Source: Homarus americanus
Lineage: Eukaryota; Arthropoda; Malacostraca; Decapoda; Nephropidae
Assembly: GCF_018991925.1 (NCBI RefSeq)
Contig: NW_024738608.1
Location: 2,360,787 to 2,424,786 of the forward strand
Direction of reading: 5' to 3'
Length of the DNA stretch: 64,000 nucleotides
The notes below the pieces were generated by a model. It was not told the origin of the DNA, ran no database searches, and saw nothing but the letters and a program-made list of their open reading frames with translations. Both the position numbers and the translations under genes were made by a program. Below are positions 1-11,972 of this stretch, in pieces. Numbering within the stretch: the first letter of the stretch is position 1; each line of letters begins with the position of its first letter.

Positions 1-917
1 CAGCAAGTCATTGGGGGTAAAATGCTCAGTTGAACAGCCATTGGACTTGGTGAGAATTTTGCTTATCTCGATGCACAAGTTGCACAACAGCCAGCAGACA
101 TCACCTGTCAACAGATGTCAGCACTGTGATACAAAAACATTTCTCACACCCATGAGCAAATTATTAAATACTTTATCCACTAACTTGGCATCTCCCTCTC
201 TTAAATGCTGCGTTGTGACAAGATTTAAGTAATAATAAATGCTACGAAGTATTAAGAAGTAATGTACAGGTTTAATATTTTCATCCTCTGTCATCAAGTA
301 TCAAGAAATTTGGTGCAAATGAATGAAAATCTCAGTCAATGATGGACAAGGTATAGCAAATTTGTGTCATAGTATTCTTATGCGAGCTCTACCATACTGG
401 CAGTTCGAGTCAAGTGTCCAGCTAATCTCTCAGACTGTCAGCTGATCACCCCGTCGATGTGGCCGCCAAGTCCAACAGCGTTCCCCGAGTGTTTTACTTC
501 CCTGCAGACTGCGTGTATTTATTTCAAATTTTATCAGTTATATAAATGATCTGGGATATATCCAGCCATTCAAACTAGTTCACTGCCTATTGTGCTATAT
601 GTTTGGTATCATTTGTTTCTGTTTACTTTATGTTTGGTACAAAATAAAGAAATAATGAAAAGACTTCATTCAAAAGCGAATTTCATCTTTGACTTCGACC
701 TTTTATGATAAATATTTAAAAAATTTTAACATCCTCTCTGAAGTGCTAATGCCTTGATATCATTTGAAATTTGATATTCCAGATATTTAACATTATTTTA
801 GAGAATAACGGGTTTGAATAAATGGACAGCTACAAGAACATTTTCTATGAACCAATCAGCTATTTGTATCTATAGATGGGGGTGTGGCTTATGAGCCAGG
901 TTAGTGTGAAAATACTA
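1..917. other. AT-rich non-coding stretch
   Basis: I see no protein-coding similarity, RNA gene or element ends here. The longest open frames are short and lack recognisable motifs. If the left contig is inverted (see EMC5), this end would lie next to the assembly gap inside EMC5 intron 2. Confidence 0.4.
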
Positions 918-919
918 TA

Positions 920-1633
920 CAGTCAACCCTCGCTTTACGCGGTCCCACATTCCGCGTTTCCACGTTTACGCGGTACCCTGCCGAAACCGGAATGCTCACA
1001 TTCCGCGGTGCGTGTACCCCTTTACGCGGAGAGCGGCTGGCGAGCCGCGCCATTTTTGGATCCAAGCCTCCCGCCATCTCTCCTGCCCTCTCCTGCCATC
1101 CGCCATGTTGTGTAAGCGGCGCGAGCTGGGTGTGCACAAGGTCGCCCAGTCATCAAAACATTACCGAGTTCTTCACCCGCCACCCACCACAGCCGGCCCA
1201 AGTCAGTGATAGTGATAATTATAGTGAGGATATGGACTTATTTGGACTTTGAGGGGTTTGACAAAGAGGCCCTGCAAGCCTCTGTGGTGGATAGTGATAC
1301 AAGTGATACAGGTGAGGGCCAATAATCTGCCCTCTGCCTGGGAACCAACCCCCCATCCCCGTGTGCCCAGCCATCTTTTCTACTAATGTAAGTGTTAAAA
1401 AACCTAATATTATTGATATTTCTCTTAATTATTAATTGTGTGTGCATACCATCATAAAATTAAGAAGTTATTTTTACTACAACGTAGGTATTGTGTCTGA
1501 AAAAGTGGAGTTTGGGGGTCGGCCCGGTCTCTATTTCAATTAATCCCATATGTTATGTTGTTCACTTTACACGTTTCTCACTTTCCGCGGTACCCTGTGG
1601 GTTGAATTAACCGCGTAATGTGAGGGTTGACTG
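920..1633 (+). mobile_element. Tigger-type non-autonomous element (TTACGCGG family)
   Basis: The left end reads CAGTCAACCCTCGCTTTACG and the right end is its inverted counterpart, finishing GGGTTGACTG. TA flanks both ends (918-919, 1634-1635). The word TTACGCGG or TTCCGCGG recurs several times just inside each end, like repeated transposase-binding sites. The interior around 1150-1320 still encodes the tail of a Tigger transposase (ITEFFTRHPPQPAQVSDSD), matching the C-terminus of the near-intact copy at 27219-29917. It is therefore an internal-deletion derivative, not an unrelated MITE. Confidence 0.88.
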
Positions 1634-1635
1634 TA

Positions 1636-2116
1636 GTTATCTGTTTCTTATCATAAGGTTGCTGTAGATGTTGTGTGGTAAATATATTGCACATTGACTC
1701 TGCTAAATATTTTATCACTTTTAAAGGCATTACAGTGCAGTAATCCCTTAATTTAAATCTGAAAATGAAAGTAGCTTAGTCCCATAGGCAGGACTGTCCC
1801 TTTAAGAAATGTTCCTCCACTATTTTTAACGGAATAAGAGATACCCCATACCTTTTGTCTTGGCTTATTGCTTTTTACTGATGACTTCTTTGGTATGTGC
1901 TTCTATCTTGACTGAAGTTTGGCTGAAAAATACTATCTGTGTAGCAGATACCATGGTTGATAATATATAAGAGTCCTCTTTTACCTGTACTGTACTACAG
2001 CTACACTTGCTACAAACAGTATCTGCAAAAACTTTTGCTTGACAGTGACACAAAGAATGAAGGATTTTGACAACCCTACAGAGATAACAGGAGTCACAGT
2101 ATTCAATTTGCAAATA
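1636..2116. other. Unassigned non-coding sequence
   Basis: AT-rich, between two pogo-type elements. An open frame on the minus strand (1865-2185) runs into the neighbouring repeat and has no family resemblance. Confidence 0.3.
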
Positions 2117-2520
2117 CAGCATGCCCTTAAAATTCGCGGGGGTTAGGTTCTCAAAATGAACGCGAATAGCCAAATCCGCGAACAACGTCTTCTGACAAGA
2201 GGGGGTTTATTTTTACTCGTGTGCAAAGAAATATATGTTCCCTTCATGTATGTGCCCTTAAGGCAATTATTTCTTTTACCTGTATTGTATATATGTGTAT
2301 GTGTGTGTGTGTCTCTACACACACACACACACACATATATACAATACAGGTAGAAGAAATTACTGCCTCTAGAACGAATGGCTCCCTGTCCTGGCCACGA
2401 AAATGCCAGCAACTTTAAAACTACCCTTAGAGATTCTTGGGTACATCCAGGGTGTCATTCACGAATAATCGAGGTCTGCGAATTAAAAATACTTGTACAC
2501 AAATTGTTAGGGCAATGTTG
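2117..2520. mobile_element. Pogo-type MITE (AATTCGCGG family), copy 1
   Basis: Starts CAGCATGCCCTTAAAATTCG after TA and ends in a degenerate AAATTGTTAGGGC...TTG before TA. The centre is an inverted microsatellite: ACCTGTATTGTATATATG, then (TG)n, then (AC)n, then CATATATACAATACAGGT, which can fold into a hairpin. The same architecture occurs at 3549-5941 and 12796-13663. Confidence 0.75.
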
Positions 2521-2622
2521 TATACACAAGTACATTTTCTATGACCTTTCAACACAGAAGCTTAGATTGGAATTAAATTTATCAAACAAACAATTACAAG
2601 AACTTGAGTTACATAATTATAT

Positions 2623-3130
2623 TCAGTAATCAAAGTTGAAAATTCTCAAAATGTAGTTTAAAAACATGAGTGTTTCACCAGTGTCAGCATTAATAAGACT
2701 TTGATGTGGAGTGTATACATTACCACCAATGCTGAATAATCTTTCACTTTCCACCGATGAGGGTGGAGAAGAAAAAGGCTTGTTTGCAAGGAGAATTAAT
2801 GTTAGAAGTACTATGTTCTTATTGGTTTTCCACCAATCTAAAGGAGTTCCATCACATGCTTGCAATTATAATATCTGGTATCTGTCCATTTGAGCTCTAA
2901 TGATTGAAGTTGATACACAATGTTTTTTACTCGAACTCCTTTAATTAATTTTGTTTCTATAGATTTTATTTATCAAAAACAAAGTCCCTAAAGTCATCAG
3001 TTTGCCTTGATGGCAGTGAGAGTATTGCCTAACCCAAAAAATCCGAGCATCTGCTGAGGCTTCAGTTTGAACATTTGAAGAAACTTGATTTGAGGAATTA
3101 TCTCTGAATAGTTCATGATCTTTCATTCAA
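2623..3130 (-). pseudogene. hAT transposase C-terminal fragment
   Basis: The minus-strand frame 2623-2865 reads PLDWWKTNK, then SSVESERLFSIGGN, then LNADTGE-like sequence. This is the dimerisation region of hAT transposases of the ZBED type, which carries the conserved S-x-x-S-E-R-x-F-S block including the catalytic-region Glu. A related frame upstream (to about 3126) is separated by stops. No hAT ends or 8-bp duplication were found. It is a dead remnant of an element whose N-terminal DNA-binding and catalytic parts are missing. Confidence 0.75.
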
Positions 3131-3548
3131 CTGAACAGTGGTCTTGTGAAACATTTTCAATAGAGTAGAGAGTTTCCCAATCGTGTTCCATTTGTTTGCA
3201 TCAAACACAGGGAGGTTTGAGGCTTCAAGGCATAGTTTGCAATGGCAGTTTTTTGTTCAAATATGCTCTCTCAACATGAAATACATGCTCTTGCAACGAG
3301 TGGGGACATCTTGTATTAATATTGTACATTGAACAAGATAGAACACATTTATTAACCCAAAATATTTAATATATTTTAGAGAAAATATGACAGCTAGTTG
3401 TATTCCAGAGCAGTTCACTCACAGTAAGATATGCCATATGTGTAATAATGAAAATTGGTAGTACAGGTATTGGCTGCCAGAGACGAAAATTAAAGAAATA
3501 AAATTATAGGTAGTATCGGCTGAAAACTGGCCACTGCTGATACCAATA
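3131..3548. other. Unassigned non-coding sequence
   Basis: AT-rich, no recognisable coding or repeat signature beyond possible decay of the adjacent hAT fragment. Confidence 0.3.
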
Positions 3549-5941
3549 CAGCATACCCTTACAATTCGCGGCCTTCGATTATTTGCGGATGACACCCTGG
3601 ATGTACCCAAGAATGTCTGCAAGTTGGTGGCATTTTCACGGCAGGGACGGGGAGCCCACGAGTTTTATGACAGGTTAAACACTTGTCCGTTTCGCTCTTG
3701 TGCTACTCTGCTCTCTTAACAACCGTGCTCCTTGTGCTTGTGATAGCTTCCAAATGCCCTCAACCACCTTCATCCAGCCGCGAGAAGGTGCCCAAACAAG
3801 TGAAGAGAGAAAAGAAGGTCATGCATTTCTCCTACATGTATGCCTGTCTATGCCTAGGAGTGGGTAAGGGGAGTGAGTAACTGCTAGTTAGCGTGTCTTT
3901 TGCAGTTGTATCTTGCCTCACTCCCTGCCATATTTCGCTGGATTTACTGTTATTACAAGGTTTACTGATAGAATTTTGTTTAATAGTCATTACTCATGGC
4001 ATTGTAACCACCAGGCTACTGGGCCAAGCTGTGAGGTGTTATGGGTTTTCAACTTGTATTTTCAGGTAAAGTATATATACATAACACTCTCCATTTATTT
4101 TTCTCTGTTACATGCACACACCATCTTAAATACATACAGTAATGTGAAAAAGGGTAAAAGAATTAATTGTCCTAAGGGCAAGCACATAGCGGAAGGAGAG
4201 CGCAGAGTGTAGGGGGTGGGGAGCGTTCCTAGGGAATCAACGTCTCATCTGATCTTCATTACTGTGGTGGAGTAGGGAATGTATGCAAATGGTGACTGTG
4301 TTAAACTTTCATAGGCTTTTATTTACTGGTTTGGCAATAGTAATTTTTTTTTTTTTTTTAACTTATTTATTGGTATTATTTGCCATATAGCAACCCAACC
4401 AACCCAACTTTAATAACAAAGCATGGAGTTGACTTGAGGGTAGACTCTTACATTTTTTTCTACATTTCGATACTTTTTTTTTTTATTATATGTGAGAGGA
4501 TTTTCCCATCATTATTTGTGTGTGTGTGTGTGTGTGTGTGCGTGTGTTTTTGCTACAGACACACATTTACAGTACAGATAAAAAGAAATAATTGTCCTAA
4601 GGGCAAACACATAAAGGGAATACAGTTGTACCCCACTTAACGCGGTCAATTGAACCCAGAGGGTCCCGCGTTAAGTGAAATCCGCGTTAAGTGAACAACA
4701 GAACATATGGGATTAATTCCAATAGAAACCGGCCCGACCCCCAAACTCCACTTTTTGAAGGCACATACCTATGTTGTAGTAAAAATAACATCTTAATTTT
4801 ATGATGGTACATGCACACAATTAATAATTAAGAGAAATAGAGAAATACAGTCGCCAAGTTAATGTCCATTCAAATAATGGACTCAACTCCCTCCCCCTCT
4901 CACACTACACAGCCGGCTAACAGATGGTCGGTCGGTCCCTCCCTCCCCCCCCCACCCCCCACCAACCGTCCCAAGGAGATGTGTGGGATAACCTCAAACT
5001 AAAGTTAGGAAAATATAATTGACATTGCTGGATTCCTTGTAAGACCAGGAATATTTTGAATATAAATGTCATATATTTTGCACAAAAGATAACATAGTAC
5101 CTAGAGAAAAAATTTTATCTAAAAATTGTAAGTTTAAAGCAAAATATATGATGTTTATATTCAAAATGATCACCAAATTATAAGAATTCCAGCAATGTAA
5201 ATTATATTCTGACCGGGTAATTTGTATGAATTTTATGAGCTAAAACAAATATCTTCAGTTAATAAAAAAAAATAATAATTCTTCACAGGGTAACAGATGG
5301 TCGGTTGGTCCCTCCCTCCCCCCCACCCCCCACCAACCGTCCCAAGGAGATGTGTGGGATAACCACTAAATTTTAATAAATAATACCTCAAACTAAAGTT
5401 AGGATAATATAATTGACATTGCTGGATTCCTTGTAAGACCAGGAATATTTTGAATATAAATGTCATATATTTTGCACAAAAGATACCATAGTTACCTAGA
5501 GAAAAAATGTTTCTAAAAATTAAAAATTGTAAGTTTAAAGCAAAATATATGATGTTTATATTCAAAATGATCACCAAATTATAAGAATTCCAGCAATGTA
5601 AATTATATTCTGGCCTGGTAATTTGTATGAATTTTATGAGCTAAAACAGGCAGTCAGGCAGGGTGGCGGGTGGGGCAAATCTAAAAATAGCGTCTCGGAC
5701 ACTCACCGCGTATATGTGGAAAAAATCCGCGTTAAGTGAAAGTTCAGCTTTGGCAAGGCACCGCGTATATGCGAAAACGCGTTAAGTGAAACCGCGTTAG
5801 GCGGGGTAAAACTGTATACATTTCTTTTCACACGAGTAAAAATTTAATCCCCTCCCCCCGATCAACAAATGATATTTGCGGTTTTGGCAATTCGCGGCCA
5901 TTTTGAGACCCCAAACCCCCGCGAATTTTAAGGGCATGCTG
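3549..5941. mobile_element. Pogo-type MITE (AATTCGCGG family), copy 2, split by a Tigger-type element
   Basis: The left end is CAGCATACCCTTACAATTCG and the right end is CGCGAATTTTAAGGGCATGC followed by TG and TA. Between them lie the family hallmarks: CCTGGATGTACCCAAGAATG, a (TG)n tract near 4518, and ATAATTGTCCTAAGGGCAAA. A second element (4623-5814) interrupts it, so the host MITE is older than the insertion. Confidence 0.78.
4623..5814. mobile_element. Tigger-type non-autonomous element nested in a MITE
   Basis: The ends CAGTTGTACCCCACTTAACG and GCGGGGTAAAACTG are inverted partners flanked by TA. CGCGTTAAGTGAA words recur at both ends. The interior holds a direct duplication of roughly 320-360 bp (about 4920-5243 and 5287-5648). 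Each copy starts with AACAGATGGTCGG and a C-rich tract and ends at GAATTTTATGAGCTAAAAC. Apart from small indels the two copies look nearly identical. Confidence 0.85.
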
Positions 5942-5984
5942 TACTCTAAAAATAGACCAATACCGATACTTGGTACAATCCCTA

Positions 5985-6485
5985 GTGTGTAGTGCACCAA
6001 GATGGTTGGGACATACCTTTCAAAGAAAATGCTCAAGTTTTAGCCTGGAAGACAGAAAATGTGGGTATAAATGAGATAGCAAGACCAACAGAAAGGAATC
6101 ATGCCATCGTTCACTGGCTTCTGGCAGCTGCTTGTGGCCTCCCACCCGACATATCACCTCCACATAAACCCATCCCTGGAAGGCCAAGGAAGACTACCAG
6201 GAACACGGACAATCTCCTACGGCATGAGGTGCTCAAACAACCACCACTGTCTGCCGCAGAACTGAAAAGGGCAAACCCAAAACTGCTCAGAAATGTGTGT
6301 ACATTTCCAAGCAGTTTTGGGTTTGCTTTTTTCATCAGCCACCAGAAGCCAATGAATAGTAGCACGATTCCTTCCTGTTTGTCTTGCTATCTCACTTATA
6401 ATTGCATTTTCCGTCTTCCAGGCTAGAATTCAAGCTTTTTCCTCCTTTGCCAGGCACATTCCAACTATCTCGGTGCACTACACAC
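5985..6485. mobile_element. Palindromic (foldback) Tc1-like fragment
   Basis: The left arm begins GTGTGTAGTGCACC and the right arm ends GGTGCACTACACAC. Both arms encode the same N-terminal helix-turn-helix region of a Tc1-type transposase: plus strand NEIARPTERN...HKPIPGRPRKTT...LSAAELKRANPKLL, minus strand a diverged, internally deleted version. The arms meet near 6298 around AAATGTGTGTACATTT. No catalytic DDE domain is present, so it is non-autonomous. Confidence 0.8.
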
Positions 6486-7666
6486 ACAAATATAGAGCAA
6501 GTCGGTAATACACATGAAATTAGGGGGCCGAGTTGTGGAGTTGTGCTGTTCAGGGTACACTGAGGCGGCCAGCTGCTGCCTTCTACCTTACTCACACCTC
6601 TCCGTGTCACCAGGCGTATGATCATTTGAATTTGTGATACATATACAGTAGGCTAATTTAACAAAATATTTTCGCGAAATGTCATTGAGCGCAAAAACAT
6701 AGCCCTGTTGCAGGGTTTTTTGCAGACACTGTCCGTTAGAGATTTTTCGTTGATACAGTATCATAGGAAAGCTGAAATTCTAACATTTTTTTATGTATAA
6801 TTCATTTTAGAAATACTGCAGTGTTTTATGTAATCAAATTGTAATTTGATTGAAAATGTAATGATGAATTTCAGCTTGTACTTTCCAAAATACAGGTATG
6901 CCTTTTTTGCATATTTTTTATTTGCTTATGTGATTCTTTATACAATTTTGGATATAAGTACTACAGTACTGTATAGACATTGTTAAAATACCATAAATGT
7001 CAATGCGCAGTAGGAAAAAATTTTCAGTGAAAAGAAAAAACTATTTTGCTAGCTGGCCAATATCCCCAATTCAGGCCGACTGTGGGTCATGGGCTGGGAG
7101 TCAAGAGGATTACCAACAGATCTATGGCATTTCTTCTCTTAAAGATTTTTTATATTATTATTCCCTTTATGGGCTCTTTTTTGCTTTAGTGTAGGGTGTA
7201 CACAGTGAAGAGTAACAGCTTTTTTCATTTGCTGTCATTCTAGCTGTTGTAACAGTTGTGTTCAGCAATGGTGTACAGTACAGTTCTCCCTTCCACAATA
7301 GATCCTTACAATTTCTGTCTAGTTCTTCTTACATTTGACTATAATACTGTGCATCAACACCAAGTAATTCCCTGAAAATCACTTGATGACACACTTACTA
7401 CTGTAATCATTTACACACACCTCTGATTTCCGGAAGCCCATCTCCCTCACATCAGGTACTTCTCTCACTTCATCCGTCCATATCTTCTCAGTCTTTCCCT
7501 TTTCTCTTTTATTATTAATTTTACATTGTCTAGCAATTTTTTTCTCCCCATACTACCATAACAGACCCTAGCTGGCTCTATCCACTACTCCTTTTACTTT
7601 CATATTTGCTTTTATAATAAGAATAACAGATAGGTTTTGTGAACGAGAATAGTAGAATATATTATA
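6486..7666. other. Unassigned non-coding sequence
   Basis: AT-rich. No coding similarity, element ends or structured RNA seen. Confidence 0.3.
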
Positions 7667-7978
7667 CAAGGTACTCCTTGACTTACGACCACCCGGACAC
7701 TCGGCCGCCGCAGTCGTACAATTTTTTTTTTCAAATTATGTATTTTCGAGTCCCGACGTTAGTGATCGCGCTGTGTACTGACAAAATTTTTGTTTGTAAT
7801 TCCCTTTAAAATGGCTGGCAAGCGTAAAAGTGAGAGTTCTCGTGGTGCTGAGAAGAAAGAGACACTCATTTTAGATTTTCTAAGTACCGGTATTATTTTC
7901 GCATTTTCGACTTACGACCAATTCGACTTACGACCTGGTCTTCAGTCCCTAACCCTGTCGTAAGTTGGGGACTGACTG
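7667..7978. mobile_element. Pogo-type MITE (CGACTTACGACC family), copy 1
   Basis: About 310 bp between TA dinucleotides. It runs from CAAGGTACTCCTTGACTTAC to an inverted CGTAAGTTGGGGACTGACTG. The word GACTTACGACC recurs inside both ends. The core includes AAATGGCTGGCAAGCGTAAA and CGCTGTGTACTGACAAAA, shared with the copies at 9675, 12973, 26640 and 30734. Confidence 0.88.
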
Positions 7979-8594
7979 TATGTGTAAAAGATCACGCAAG
8001 TGGAACATAAAGAAGTTAGATGAAGGGAAGAATTACGATGACAGTTTTGTGTGGAGAGATTTTGCAGAAAATACCTTCTTGTATTGTAAGGATCCATAAT
8101 ATGGTACTGTACAGTACTGTATTATACACAGAAGTAGACCAGTGCCATATAGGTTTGGTAAGCACCATTTGTGCTGTCACAGTATGAGAGACATGGCCAA
8201 GAAACCCTTCAACTCATGCTAAAAGTAGCGAGGGGCCTCCCCAAGGTATTAGCTCAAGTCCCACAACTGCCAGCTCCCACAGCTTAGAGTAGGATAAACT
8301 ATTCAGTTGTTAGGGTGTGTAATCAGTTCTTGGTTGCTGACTCTCAATAGTCTAGCAGCATTTTGCCTCACAACTTGGTCATGAGTACAGTATATGTGTG
8401 TATCTGGTGGTAGAGCTGTTATGCTTTGACATAAAGAGTAATTTAGACATTTTTTAATCATAAAAGCAAGGCATTAGCTAACAAGCTCAAAGGTGAACCT
8501 CCATCCAGGGATAAAGATCTGGATCCACGAGTTATTGTTTGATTGAACAGTGAAATTACATTAGTGGAAGTGCTTGGATATTCTCCATAAAAAG
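7979..8594. other. Upstream region of the GFRP-like gene
   Basis: No recognisable repeat. A possible splice acceptor (TTGTTTGATTGAACAG, ending about 8550) lies 45 bp before the ATG, so the mRNA may have an upstream non-coding exon. I found no clear TATA box. Confidence 0.3.
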
Positions 8595-8921
8595 ATGGCA
8601 TATGTGATTGTACGAGGTACTCTGGGTCATGCAAGCGTAGAAGTGGAAGGTTTGGACAGTGCACTGCACAAGCGAGAAGACATTTATAGCAACATCCTAG
8701 AGGCCCTAGGCTTCACCATTGGAGAAGGAGGTGTTGTGTTAAAGAAGCCAGGTTCATATGGAGTGTGTGATACATTACGTTGTGGGAAACGAGTTCTTGT
8801 CTTACAACCATACATGTTTCCAACTGACGTCCTAAACAAACTCAGGGAAGCAAGCTTCAAAGTTGTCACTTCTGCTGCACTTGCCTCTGGTGCCATTGTT
8901 TGGACTCTTGAAAAACACTAA
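8595..8921 (+). CDS. GCHFR: GTP cyclohydrolase I feedback regulatory protein-like (GFRP)
   Basis: The 108-codon ORF starts MAYVIVRGTLGHASVEV and ends VLNKLREASFKVVTS...GAIVWTLEKH. In animals GFRP binds GTP cyclohydrolase I and mediates BH4 inhibition and phenylalanine activation of tetrahydrobiopterin synthesis in the cytosol. The resemblance is clearest in the C-terminal third: the pattern V-L-x-K-L-x5-F-x-V then V-W-T-L-x-K is the family's last strand-helix-strand. The N-terminal MxYV start also fits. The ORF is longer than the usual 84 or so residues and its middle (about 35-70) does not align well, so the call is tentative. I chose the ATG at 8595 because it has a good Kozak context (AAGATGG) and matches the family start. 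The coding part has no intron, and AATAAA follows about 400 bp downstream. A retrocopy is possible. Confidence 0.55.
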   Translation: MAYVIVRGTLGHASVEVEGLDSALHKREDIYSNILEALGFTIGEGGVVLKKPGSYGVCDTLRCGKRVLVLQPYMFPTDVLNKLREASFKVVTSAALASGAIVWTLEKH

Positions 8922-9674
8922 GTCACTGAAACTACTGCTTAATCAATCCAGGCAAACTGACTGAACAGTACAGCTTGTAATATGTAAGTGTACAATTATC
9001 TGTAGTAGTCGTGGAAAGATTGGGTTAGTTTGGTTGTAATTTAGAACTTTTTGTCATCATTTGTTAGTTCACAATTATAATGAAGAAAACTGCAATACCC
9101 CTGTATTTCAGAATCATTGCTGTTTTAGTTTTGTAATAACAAAAAATATGTGCTTACTTTTTTCTGAAAAAGTCACAGATTCATCCTTACTGTATCACTG
9201 TTTTATGATAATTTTCCATGCTTGCCAGGGTTAGATGCAGCTACCTGATGACATGGTGTCTTGCTTGCCCTTGGCCAAATTTTAAGCAAATATTTCAGCT
9301 ATGACATATTTTACCCAATCAATAAATCAGTCAATCAATATTACAGCTGAATGCCCTTCGTAGTGCCATCCCACTTTTACAGAGTGGGAACTGGGCATTA
9401 TATGTAGGACTTTCAAATGCCCTCTCAGCCAGCAAGGTAGGATCACTACTCCCTGGGATAATCAAAGTTTACCCACCTACCGGTACCTATTTTTTCTTGC
9501 CTGTGTAAAGGGATGTCAGTTCTGAGTCAGTTAAAATGTAGTGCTGTATGTTTGGATCTCATTTATTATGCATAATTGCTGGCTGTGTCTGATCATAGGA
9601 AAATTATATGCATCAAAGGAATCAAATCTCATGAAATGGAGGCTGTTGTAAGGTATAGCAGAACAAGAAAACTA
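8922..9674 (+). other. 3' UTR and downstream sequence of the GFRP-like gene
   Basis: AT-rich and non-coding. It contains a canonical AATAAA at 9321-9326. No repeat family was recognised. Confidence 0.4.
9321..9326 (+). promoter_or_regulatory. Candidate polyadenylation signal
   Basis: AATAAA, the first canonical hexamer downstream of the GFRP-like stop codon (about 400 bp). Position and strand fit; nothing else supports it. Confidence 0.35.
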
Positions 9675-9978
9675 CAGCTACTCCTCGACTTACGACGTAC
9701 TCGACTTACGACCACCCAGACATACAACCGCCCCAGTCGTACCAAAATTTTTTCAAATTACGTATTTTTGAGTCCCAACGTTAGTGATTGCGCTGTGTAC
9801 TGACAAAATTTTCGTTTGTAATTCCTTTAAAATGGCTGGCATGCTTAAAAGTGAGAGTTTTGTTGTGCTGAGAAGAAAAAGAGACACCCATTTTAGATTT
9901 TCTATGTATTATCTTCGCATTTTCGACTTACGACCTGGATTTGGGTCCCTAACCCCGTCGTAAGTCGAGGAGTGGCTG
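9675..9978. mobile_element. Pogo-type MITE (CGACTTACGACC family), copy 2
   Basis: Starts CAGCTACTCCTCGACTTACG after TA and ends CGTAAGTCGAGGAGTGGCTG before TA. Same core as copy 1. Confidence 0.88.
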
Positions 9979-10618
9979 TATAGAGAGTAATACAGTAGAA
10001 ATAATCCTAAACAAGAAGCAGAAATACTCACTATGAATATATTTTCAGTATGTTGTATTTGTTATATAAATTGTCTTTGATGAATTAGATGTTAGTACAG
10101 GGTATGTGTGAATGTTAACCTTTATTTCAGAAGATATGATCACATGATAATATTTGTAACTCAAGTGTAAAATGGTATTTTGGTGAAATGCAATAGTAAA
10201 ATCTGCTAGTGGTTTGATTTGCATTTTTCATACCTTGTGTGAGGAATTCGATAATGAAAACAGACCTAAAATAGTGTGCAAGTTGGGTTTATGTATCATT
10301 TTGAAAAAAAAAATAAATAAAAAAAGTACAATATATAGTGCCACAGAATATTTTTGTAATTATCTAATCTTGATGTAAATCCATGATAGAATATTCATGT
10401 CAGTGTCTGTCTATTATTATATTTACTCATCTGCATTTATCATGGTGAATATCAATAATTTTTTTTCTTCAGGCATTATCGGACAAGAAATCTTTAGATC
10501 TCAGTACGTGTGGTATTGAGCATGACATTAGTACTTTATATAATTTATACTGGATATCACTGATACATTTTGCTGTCAGGTAGTATATTGAACACTGAAA
10601 ATAAGTCTTGTGTTGCAG
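9979..10618. other. EMC5 intron 2 sequence (right-hand part)
   Basis: AT-rich, non-coding. A pyrimidine-rich acceptor at about 10472 (TTTTTTTTCTTCAG) followed by a GTACGT donor 31 nt later could mark a microexon. It does not fit the EMC5 protein in any frame or phase, so I do not call it. Confidence 0.35.
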
Positions 10619-10722
10619 ATTGGTGTGCAGGGCTTGTTGAGTCTACTTCTGGCAATGTATGGCATCCTACACATTGCTGGGGACTTTAAGGAAATTCGAG
10701 CAAATGTCCAGCTCCAAAATAA
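10619..10722 (+). CDS. EMC5: ER membrane complex subunit 5 (EMC5/MMGT1), exon 3
   Basis: Encodes [15 protein letters not shown], then [13 protein letters not shown], then NVQLQN. This is the second transmembrane helix and following loop of EMC5, a small two-helix subunit of the ER membrane complex that inserts tail-anchored and multipass proteins (also described as a magnesium transporter, MMGT1). The acceptor is TGTTGCAG before 10619; the donor is GTGGGT after 10722. The exon starts in phase 0, as in human MMGT1 where exon 3 begins at the equivalent Ile, and ends in phase 2 (AA). Exon 4 supplies the G that completes Lys. Exons 1 and 2 are not upstream on this strand. They are on the minus strand across the gap (37330-37408, 23605-23657), in exactly compatible phase. 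Confidence 0.92.
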
Positions 10723-10771
10723 GTGGGTTTAATTTGTTTCCTCTTTTGGATACCATAATGTGTTATATACA

Positions 10772-11018
<247 letters not shown>

Positions 11019-11081
11019 TACAGTATAAGTGAATAATATTGTTTGTCAAGTCATAGTGATTTTTTTTATGAGCAAGGTATA

Positions 11082-11712
11082 CAGTCAACCCTTGCTTTAC
11101 GCGGTCCCACTTTACGCGTTTCCACGTTTACGCGGTACCCTGCTGAACACGGAATGCTCACTTTCCGCGGTGTGTGTACCCTTTTACGCGGAGAGCGGCG
11201 CAAGCAGGGTGCGCACAAGGTCGCCCAGTCAACAAAACATTACCTAGTTCTTCACCCGCCACCCACCACAGCCGGCCCAAGTCAGTGATAATGATAATGA
11301 TAGTGAGGATATGGACTTATATGGACTTTGAGGGGTTTGACAAAGAGGCCCTGCAAGCCTCTGTGGTGGATAGTGTTACAAGTGATACAGGTGAGGGCCA
11401 ATAATCTGCCCTCTGCCTTGGAACCAACCCCCCATCCCCGTGTGCCCAGCCATCTTTTCTACTAATGTAAGTGTTAAAAAACCTAATATTATTGATATTT
11501 CTCTTAATTATTAATTGTTTGTGCATACCATCATAAAATTAAGAAGTTATTTTTACTACAACGTAGGTATTGTGTCTGAAAAAGTGGAGTTTGGGGGTCG
11601 GCCCGGTCTCTATTTCAATTAATCCCATATGTTATGTTGTTCACTTTACGCGTTTCTCACTTTACGCGGGCCGCCGTGGGTTCAATTGACCGCGTAAAGT
11701 GAGGGTTCACTG
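11082..11712 (+). mobile_element. Tigger-type non-autonomous element (TTACGCGG family) in EMC5 intron 3
   Basis: CAGTCAACCCTTGCTTTACG at the left, AAGTGAGGGTTCACTG at the right, TA on both sides. It is nearly identical over much of its length to 920-1633, including the residual coding stretch ending in a Tigger C-terminus and the shared segment from GAGGGGTTTGACAAAGAGGC to the right end. Confidence 0.9.
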
Positions 11713-11972
11713 TAGTGTACATTTTATAATAAGCCTGTAAGCTAGATTTAAATGACCAACAGTCACATTAAAATTAAAAAAAAAAATACTTTCTTGCTTG
11801 ACCAAAGTACTGGTCACTTTATTTTTGCATGTTACAATCTTCGTAAGTACCCAGACAGTTTACTGGGATATTTCAGCAATAATGGGCTGCAAAGGGACAA
11901 CTAAAGTAGGGATATGGTAGAAATAGTTAGCCATGAAGAATAATATTGAAAATAGAGAAAAGATGATATTAA

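Noticed and set aside
5233..5577. 114-codon minus-strand ORF
   Set aside because: Lies in the internally duplicated part of a non-autonomous Tigger-type element; no protein similarity.
10473..10503. 31-nt EMC5 microexon
   Set aside because: The splice sites are good, but no frame fits EMC5 and the true exon 2 was found at 23605-23657.
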